In this document: positions 59,034-64,000 of the stretch, in pieces
How positions within the stretch are numbered: the stretch's first letter is position 1
How the letters are laid out: every line of letters starts with the position of its first letter
Assembly: GCA_947646015.1 (NCBI GenBank)
Contig: CANSEY010000014.1
Location: forward strand, 34,748 to 98,747
Length of the DNA: 64,000 bases
From: an uncultured Bacteroides sp.
Lineage (GTDB): Bacteria > Bacteroidota > Bacteroidia > Bacteroidales > Bacteroidaceae
Direction: 5' to 3'
The notes under the pieces: generated by a model
The model's input: the letters and a program-made list of their open reading frames with translations, nothing else
The model's database searches: none
What the model was told of the DNA's origin: nothing
Made by a program: the position numbers and the translations under genes

Positions 59034-60481
59034 TCGTTGTAAAGGAAATCAGCAAGAGCTACGGGAAAGTAGAGGCACTGAAAGAGGTTTCTTTTGCGGT
59101 AGAGCAGGGAGAAGTTTTCGGGCTGATCGGTCCTGACGGGGCGGGGAAGAGTACCTTATTCCGCATCCTGACCACTTTACTGTTGGCTGATAAAGGTACG
59201 GCAACTGTCAACGGACTGGATGTGGTGACGGATTACAAGCAGATTCGTACGAAAGTAGGATATATGCCCGGACGGTTCTCGCTTTATCAGGACCTTTCCG
59301 TAGAAGAGAATCTGGAATTTTTTGCTACGGTATTTCATACGTTGATACAGGAAAACTATGATTTGATTAAAGATATTTATCAGCAGATCGAGCCTTTTAA
59401 AAAAAGAAGGGCAGGCGCTTTGTCGGGAGGTATGAAGCAGAAGCTGGCATTGAGCTGTTCCCTGATTCATAAACCTGATATTTTATTTCTGGATGAACCG
59501 ACTACGGGTGTAGATCCTGTGTCTCGGAAAGAATTTTGGCAGATGCTCCGTAATTTGAGAAAACAGGGGATTACGATCATTGTTTCCACTCCTATTATGG
59601 ATGAGGCTCGTCAATGCGACCGGATTGCTTTTATTAATCACGGGCAGGTGCACGGAATCGATACGCCCGAACGGATTCTTCAGAAGTTTGCTTCCATTCT
59701 TTGTCCGCCACCCTTGGAACGGGAGGAGGCGCAACAGATGGCAGCTCCTGTTATCGAGGTGGAGCAGCTGACCAAATCCTTCGGACATTTTACGGCAGTC
59801 GATCATATCTCTTTTCAAGTGCAGCGGGGAGAAATTTTCGGTTTTCTTGGAGCCAATGGAGCAGGTAAGACGACTGCGATGCGTATGCTTTGCGGATTGA
59901 GCCGTCCGACTTCGGGAGTAGGAAAGGTGGCAGGCTATGACATCTTTCGGGAAGCCGAACAAGTCAAAAGGCATATCGGATATATGAGTCAGAAATTCTC
60001 TTTGTATGAGGATCTTAAAGTCTGGGAGAATATCCGTCTCTTTGCCGGAATTTATGGGATGAAGGAGATGGAGATTGAAGAAAAGACAGATGAATTGTTA
60101 GAACGCCTGGGATTTGCAGACGAACGGGATACGTTGGTGAAAAACCTTCCTTTGGGTTGGAAACAGAAACTGGCCTTTTCTGTCTCTATCTTCCATGAGC
60201 CGAAAATAGTCTTCCTTGATGAACCGACCGGAGGAGTTGATCCTGCTACTCGCAGGCAGTTCTGGGAGCTGATTTATCAGGCTGCCGATCGTGGAATCAC
60301 TGTATTTGTTACCACACACTATATGGATGAAGCGGAATATTGCAACCGGATATCGATTATGGTGGACGGCCAGATCAAGGCACTGGATACGCCGGCCCGG
60401 CTGAAAGAACAGTTTGGTGTGGAGACAATGGATGATGTGTTTCAACAACTTGCCCGCCATGCGGTGCGTAAAGCGGATTGA
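59012..60481 (+). CDS. Double-cassette ABC ATPase (YbhF type)
   Basis: 489 residues with two ATP-binding cassettes in one chain. NBD1: Walker A GPDGAGKST, signature LSGGMKQKLAL, Walker B ILFLDEPTTGVDP, but the switch His is replaced (VSTPIMDEA). NBD2: Walker A GANGAGKTT, a non-canonical signature NLPLGWKQKLAF, Walker B IVFLDEPTGGVDP and an intact H-loop TTHYMDEAE. The two sites are therefore asymmetric, as in E. coli YbhF. It powers the two ABC-2 permeases that follow. YbhFSR in E. coli has been linked to drug and cation export; the substrate here is unknown. Confidence 0.92.
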   Translation: MEKGEPIVVVKEISKSYGKVEALKEVSFAVEQGEVFGLIGPDGAGKSTLFRILTTLLLADKGTATVNGLDVVTDYKQIRTKVGYMPGRFSLYQDLSVEENLEFFATVFHTLIQENYDLIKDIYQQIEPFKKRRAGALSGGMKQKLALSCSLIHKPDILFLDEPTTGVDPVSRKEFWQMLRNLRKQGITIIVSTPIMDEARQCDRIAFINHGQVHGIDTPERILQKFASILCPPPLEREEAQQMAAPVIEVEQLTKSFGHFTAVDHISFQVQRGEIFGFLGANGAGKTTAMRMLCGLSRPTSGVGKVAGYDIFREAEQVKRHIGYMSQKFSLYEDLKVWENIRLFAGIYGMKEMEIEEKTDELLERLGFADERDTLVKNLPLGWKQKLAFSVSIFHEPKIVFLDEPTGGVDPATRRQFWELIYQAADRGITVFVTTHYMDEAEYCNRISIMVDGQIKALDTPARLKEQFGVETMDDVFQQLARHAVRKAD

Positions 60482-60483
60482 TT

Positions 60484-61587
60484 ATGAAACAATTTATTGC
60501 TTTCGTAAAGAAAGAATTTTATCATATTTTCCGTGACCGGCGTACTATGCTGATCCTGTTGGGAATGCCGGTCGTGCAGATTATTCTGTTTGGGTTTGCT
60601 ATCAGTACGGAAGTGAAGAATGTCCGGCTGGCAGTTCTTGATCCTTCGAATGATGTGGTAACAAGGAAAATTATAGACCGGTTGGATGCGAGTGAATATT
60701 TCACGGTTACCACCCGTTTTCATTCTCCACAGGAGATGGAAACTGCCTTCCGGAAAAATAAGATAGATATGGCAATTGTATTTGGAGAGCGTTTTGCCGA
60801 CGGACTTTATACGGGGGATGCCCGTGTGCAGCTGATAGTCGATGCAACCGATCCCAATATGTCTACCTCGCAGAGTAATTATGCAGCCAGCATTGTTTCT
60901 TCGGCAGGACAGGAGATGTTGCCTCCCAATGTGTTCGTTTCGCGTTTGACTCCAGATGTCAAATTGCTGTATAATCCGCAGATGAAGAGTGCCTACAACT
61001 TTGTGCCCGGAGTCATGGGGCTGATTTTAATGCTGATTTGTGCGATGATGACCTCTATTTCCATTGTTCGTGAAAAGGAGACGGGCACGATGGAAGTATT
61101 GCTGGTATCTCCGGTAAGACCATTGTTTATCGTGCTGGCCAAGGCGGTACCTTACTTTGTTTTATCTTTTGTCAATCTGACAACCATTTTGCTGCTTTCA
61201 GTCTTTGTACTGGATGTGCCGGTAGTGGGGAGTTTGTTTTGGTTGGTGATGGTGTCTTTGCTCTTTATTTTCGTGTCGCTGGCTTTGGGTTTGCTGATTT
61301 CCTCTGTGACAAGTACACAGGTGGCGGCCATGCTGGCATCCGGAATGATATTGATGATGCCCACCATGGTTTTGTCCGGAATGATTTTTCCGGTAGAAAG
61401 TATGCCGGTGATTCTCCGGGCCATATCGGACATTATTCCGGCCCGCTGGTATATTCAGGCTGTGCGCAAACTGATGATTGAAGGAGTGCCGGTTGTGCTG
61501 GTACTTAAAGAGATTGGTATTTTGTTGCTGATGGCAGTAGTGCTTATTACCATCAGTATCAGGAAATTTAAATATCGACTGGAATAA
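60484..61587 (+). CDS. ABC-2 permease, first subunit (YbhS-like)
   Basis: 367 residues from ATG 60484. One N-terminal membrane helix (~20-40) is followed by a large periplasmic domain (~45-165) and five C-terminal helices (VMGLILMLICAMMTSI, YFVLSFVNLTTILLLS and others). The cytoplasmic coupling motif is VREKETGTMEVLLVSPVRP, the ABC-2 hallmark. The start lies 2 nt after the ATPase stop. It pairs with the next gene as a heterodimer. Confidence 0.9.
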   Translation: MKQFIAFVKKEFYHIFRDRRTMLILLGMPVVQIILFGFAISTEVKNVRLAVLDPSNDVVTRKIIDRLDASEYFTVTTRFHSPQEMETAFRKNKIDMAIVFGERFADGLYTGDARVQLIVDATDPNMSTSQSNYAASIVSSAGQEMLPPNVFVSRLTPDVKLLYNPQMKSAYNFVPGVMGLILMLICAMMTSISIVREKETGTMEVLLVSPVRPLFIVLAKAVPYFVLSFVNLTTILLLSVFVLDVPVVGSLFWLVMVSLLFIFVSLALGLLISSVTSTQVAAMLASGMILMMPTMVLSGMIFPVESMPVILRAISDIIPARWYIQAVRKLMIEGVPVVLVLKEIGILLLMAVVLITISIRKFKYRLE

Positions 61588-61598
61588 AGGAATTTATT

Positions 61599-62714
61599 AT
61601 GATAAAATTTCTGATAGAAAAAGAGTTTAAACAGTTGCTTCGCAATTCGTTCCTGCCGAGATTGATTCTTATCTTTCCCTGCATGATCATGTTGCTGATG
61701 CCATGGGCTGTGAATCTGGAAATAAAGAATATCCAGCTGAATATTGTAGACAACGATCATTCGGTGATTTCTCAGCGGCTGGTGAATAAGATTGCGGCTT
61801 CTACCTATTTCCGTCTGACGGAAGTGCCGGCATCTTATGAGGATGGATTACAGAATATTGAACTGGGAACAGCGGATATTATAATGGAGATCCCCAGGCA
61901 CCTGGAGCGGGACTGGATGAACAAAGGAGAAGCCCATATACTGATTGCAGCCAATTCGGTAAATGGAACGAAAGGAGGGCTAGGCAGTGCTTATCTGGGC
62001 ACTATTATCAAGAACTATGCAGCCGAGTTACGTGCAGAATATCCTGATGCCATATCTGCGTCGGGCAGTGCCCCTTCCATTCGTATCGATACGCAGGGAT
62101 TATTTAACCCGAATTTGAATTATAAACTTTATATGATTCCTGCTTTGATGGGAATGTTGTTGACTTTGATATGCGGATTTTTGCCTGCCCTGAATGTGGT
62201 TAGTGAGAAGGAGGTAGGAACGATCGAACAGATTAATGTGACTCCCGTACCGAAATTTACTTTTATTCTGGCTAAACTTTTACCTTACTGGATCACAGGC
62301 TTTATCGTATTGACTTTGTGCTTTTTGTTAGCCTGGCTGCTTTATGGAATAACTCCTGTAGGGCATTTTATCGTGATTTATTTTTTGGCGATTTTGTTTG
62401 TATTTGTTATGTCCGGTTTCGGGCTCGTTATATCCAATTATTCGGCAACTATGCAGCAGTCTATGTTTGTAATGTTCTTTTTTATGCTGATTCTGATGTT
62501 GATGAGCGGATTATTCACTCCGGTGAGCAGTATGCCTGAATGGGCACAGGTGATTACTTATTTCAATCCTTTGAAGTACTTTATGGAAGGAATGCGTATG
62601 GTATACCTCAAAGGAAGCAGCTTGTTGGAACTGCTGCCTGAAATAGGAGTCCTGCTTCTTTTTGCACTGGGTTTCAATACCTGGGCGGTGATCAGTTATC
62701 GGAAAAATCAATAA
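61599..62714 (+). CDS. ABC-2 permease, second subunit (YbhR-like)
   Basis: 371 residues with the same plan as its neighbour: an N-terminal helix (ILIFPCMIMLLMPWAV), a periplasmic domain (~40-175) and five C-terminal helices. The coupling motif is VSEKEVGTIEQINVTPVPK, and LMSGLFTPVSSMPEWAQ precedes the last helix. It lies 11 nt after the first permease. The operon ends at a hairpin 20 nt downstream. Confidence 0.9.
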   Translation: MIKFLIEKEFKQLLRNSFLPRLILIFPCMIMLLMPWAVNLEIKNIQLNIVDNDHSVISQRLVNKIAASTYFRLTEVPASYEDGLQNIELGTADIIMEIPRHLERDWMNKGEAHILIAANSVNGTKGGLGSAYLGTIIKNYAAELRAEYPDAISASGSAPSIRIDTQGLFNPNLNYKLYMIPALMGMLLTLICGFLPALNVVSEKEVGTIEQINVTPVPKFTFILAKLLPYWITGFIVLTLCFLLAWLLYGITPVGHFIVIYFLAILFVFVMSGFGLVISNYSATMQQSMFVMFFFMLILMLMSGLFTPVSSMPEWAQVITYFNPLKYFMEGMRMVYLKGSSLLELLPEIGVLLLFALGFNTWAVISYRKNQ

Positions 62715-62733
62715 TTGAGAATTTGATTATATA

Positions 62734-62776
62734 AAAAACAGCTCTTATCCTTATTGGTTGGAAAAGAGCTGTTTTT
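62734..62776. terminator. Bidirectional terminator between the export operon and hsp20
   Basis: A 13-bp stem AAAAACAGCTCTT/AAGAGCTGTTTTT with a 17-nt loop. T-runs lie at the end of the stem on both strands. Confidence 0.75.
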
Positions 62777-62817
62777 ATTATTGTTTTCACCCCTTGGGAT
62801 GAATCGTGGTTACTGTA

Positions 62818-63246
62818 TTATTTTACTTCGATTTGCTTTTCGGCCTTCTTCACTTCTTCTTCAGAAATCTTAGGAAGTTGGACGCTCAAAACTCCGTTTT
62901 CTACTGCGGCAGAAATTTTTTCTTTATCTACATTATCCGGCAGAATCATCGTCTGCTGAAACTTAGAATAAGAGAATTCGCGACGTAGATAGCGACCTTC
63001 TTTCTTCTCTTCTTTGTTTTCAGTCTTCTTCTCCATAGAGATAACGAGGTTGTTGTCTTCATCAATGCGAACATTGAAGTCCTCTTTTGTCATTCCCGGA
63101 GCAGCCAGTTCAACTTTGTATTCTTTTTCTGTTTCAAAAACATTGATTGCAGGTGCAGTTGCATTTGCTTTTACCATCCAATCGTTATCAAAGAAATCGT
63201 TAAAAATACTTGGTAACCAACTTTGAGTTCTTCTAACAGGCATCAT
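62818..63246 (-). CDS. Hsp20/alpha-crystallin small heat-shock protein
   Basis: An ATP-independent holdase chaperone. 142 residues: a short N-terminal arm (PSIFNDFFDNDW), an alpha-crystallin domain from ~32 (INVFETEKEYKVELAAPGMT), the family motif AAVENGVLSVQLPK, and a C-terminal IxV (QIEV). The gene has a ~120-nt leader and a probable sigma-54 promoter, unlike most genes here. Good A/G-rich ribosome site (GATAGGAGACTAAG). Confidence 0.94.
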   Translation of the reverse strand: MMPVRRTQSWLPSIFNDFFDNDWMVKANATAPAINVFETEKEYKVELAAPGMTKEDFNVRIDEDNNLVISMEKKTENKEEKKEGRYLRREFSYSKFQQTMILPDNVDKEKISAAVENGVLSVQLPKISEEEVKKAEKQIEVK

Positions 63247-63375
63247 AATCTTAGTCTCCTATCTTTTAGTTAAACATTCGGTTTATTCACTCTTGAATTT
63301 CGGTTCGCTGCTTTCCGCAGAGGGGACATCCCGACTCTTGCCGTATGCTTTTGAACCGTCGTTCACTGCTATTAG

Positions 63376-63391
63376 TGCAAACCTTATGCCA
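63376..63391 (-). promoter_or_regulatory. Probable sigma-54 (-24/-12) promoter of hsp20
   Basis: Reverse-strand TGGCATAAGGTTTGCA matches TGGCACG-N4-TTGCA at all positions but two, with GG and GC spaced correctly. No TAnnTTTG box is evident between it and the gene. Transcription should start near 63364, about 118 nt before the ATG. Confidence 0.6.
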
Positions 63392-63451
63392 AAGGAAAAC
63401 TGAGACTGAAAATGTCTATTTGTCATTTTAATAATGCCAATTTTGCCTGTT

Positions 63452-63470
63452 TGGTGACAAAATGTAACCA
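63452..63470 (-). promoter_or_regulatory. Palindrome upstream of the sigma-54 promoter (candidate enhancer site)
   Basis: Reverse-strand TGGTTACA-TTT-TGTCACCA, a 15-of-16 base inverted repeat at about -90 to -105. This is a position typical of activator sites for sigma-54 promoters. Confidence 0.45.
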
Positions 63471-63512
63471 CAGTGTGTTTATTTTATATAATATAGATAT
63501 TAATTTGATAAT

Positions 63513-63989
63513 CTATTTTTTTTCAATGAGTTTGAATCTTAACCTTAAAGTTTGCCTTTCTTCATTATAATCATGACTGATGATTTTGAAAGTTCCTACC
63601 TCTGAGGTATTGGATACATGTAACCCTATACAGGCACAGGCGTCATAATCTCCTATGCGTATAATGCGAAGAGTCTCACTGGCGTCAGCAGGAAGTTTGC
63701 TCAGATCTACGATGCCTTTAGCTTGCTCATGAGTCATAAATTCAACAGTTACGGGCAGATTTTGACTGATAACTTCGTTTACCTTATCTTCTATCGCTTG
63801 TATCTCCGCATCTGTAGGACAAGTAGGAAGAATATAGTCGCACTTACTCTTTTTCCTTTCTATATGGGCATTTCTTGAGCGAGGGCAACCGAAAGTTTTT
63901 ACCATAGTGGCATTTAGTAAATGCTCTGCTGTATGCATAGGAGGATACTCCTGTTTGTTGTGATCATTGAGTTGAGGTTGTTGTTCCAT
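63513..63989 (-). CDS. AlaX-like trans-editing protein (tRNA synthetase SAD domain)
   Basis: 158 residues with the second-additional-domain fold of Ala/Thr-tRNA synthetases. The Zn ligands are visible: HTAEHLL (HxxxH) and CACIGLH (CxxxH). It lacks any catalytic synthetase or tRNA-binding C-Ala domain, so it probably hydrolyses mischarged Ser- or Gly-tRNA(Ala), or a related mischarged tRNA, in trans. Substrate specificity cannot be read. The last complete gene of the window, oriented toward hsp20; only 11 bases of upstream sequence are visible. Confidence 0.82.
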   Translation of the reverse strand: MEQQPQLNDHNKQEYPPMHTAEHLLNATMVKTFGCPRSRNAHIERKKSKCDYILPTCPTDAEIQAIEDKVNEVISQNLPVTVEFMTHEQAKGIVDLSKLPADASETLRIIRIGDYDACACIGLHVSNTSEVGTFKIISHDYNEERQTLRLRFKLIEKK

Positions 63990-64000
63990 AAATTTTTCAA

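Noticed and set aside
63283-63471. 62-codon ORF ahead of hsp20
   Set aside because: It overlaps the sigma-54 promoter and leader, has no ribosome site and an unremarkable composition.
1-64000. Prophage, insertion sequence, conjugative element, tRNA or rRNA
   Set aside because: No transposase, integrase, capsid or mobilisation gene and no tRNA or rRNA-like sequence was recognised on either strand.

Overview
The window looks like a chromosomal segment of a gut Bacteroides, close to the B. thetaiotaomicron/ovatus/faecis group. This rests on the TAnnTTTG (-7) promoter boxes found upstream of most transcription units, the A-rich ribosome binding regions with almost no Shine-Dalgarno sequences, type III glutamine synthetase, LL-diaminopimelate aminotransferase, the order trpB-E-G-D-C-F-A, and a LruC/DUF4842 lipoprotein. 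Species assignment is inference; no rRNA or tRNA gene is present to test it.

Layout. 1-2.3 kb: the 5' part of a stand-alone AICAR transformylase, then a hemerythrin/LuxR-type regulator pair. 2.3-2.7 kb: a gene-free stretch with a near-perfect promoter and an intrinsic terminator about 260 nt apart, most likely a small RNA. 2.8-6 kb: a four-gene surface-glycan operon (receiver, receiver-like/sugar-transferase fusion, GT2-like membrane protein, acetyltransferase). 6.2-9.8 kb: LruC lipoprotein and type I asparaginase. 10.1-17 kb: the complete trp operon, preceded by a leader peptide with three tandem Trp codons and a 16-bp attenuator hairpin. 17-22.4 kb: small membrane protein, iron alcohol dehydrogenase, PAS histidine kinase, SLC13 permease. 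22.5-25 kb: an AT-rich accessory patch (methyltransferase, DUF1963 protein, small unknown protein). 25-29 kb: ppx-ppk and a DUF308 membrane protein.

29-54.5 kb is a nitrogen and glutamine block. GSIII, Amt, P-II and an outer-membrane barrel take up and fix ammonium; dapL and dapF make meso-diaminopimelate. asnB, gltD, gltB, glmS, a large PurF-like enzyme, carA and carB spend glutamine amide nitrogen. gltB and glmS are divergent from a shared 360-bp promoter region. A CxxC-less thioredoxin-fold protein and a periplasmic glycerophosphodiesterase sit inside this block. 54.7-62.7 kb: mannose-1-phosphate guanylyltransferase, an AraC regulator, and a TolC/HlyD/double-ATPase/two-permease export system of YbhFSR type. 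62.8-64 kb: Hsp20 with a probable sigma-54 promoter, and an AlaX-like tRNA-editing protein.

The least expected features are non-coding. Seven sites, some in operon gaps and two inside the reading frames of gltB and carA, carry arrays of tandem 7-bp repeats whose sequence differs by site but whose register is strict; three of them form inverted pairs. Three other intergenic regions carry degenerate 22-bp tandem arrays. No CRISPR array, prophage, insertion sequence, tRNA or rRNA was recognised.
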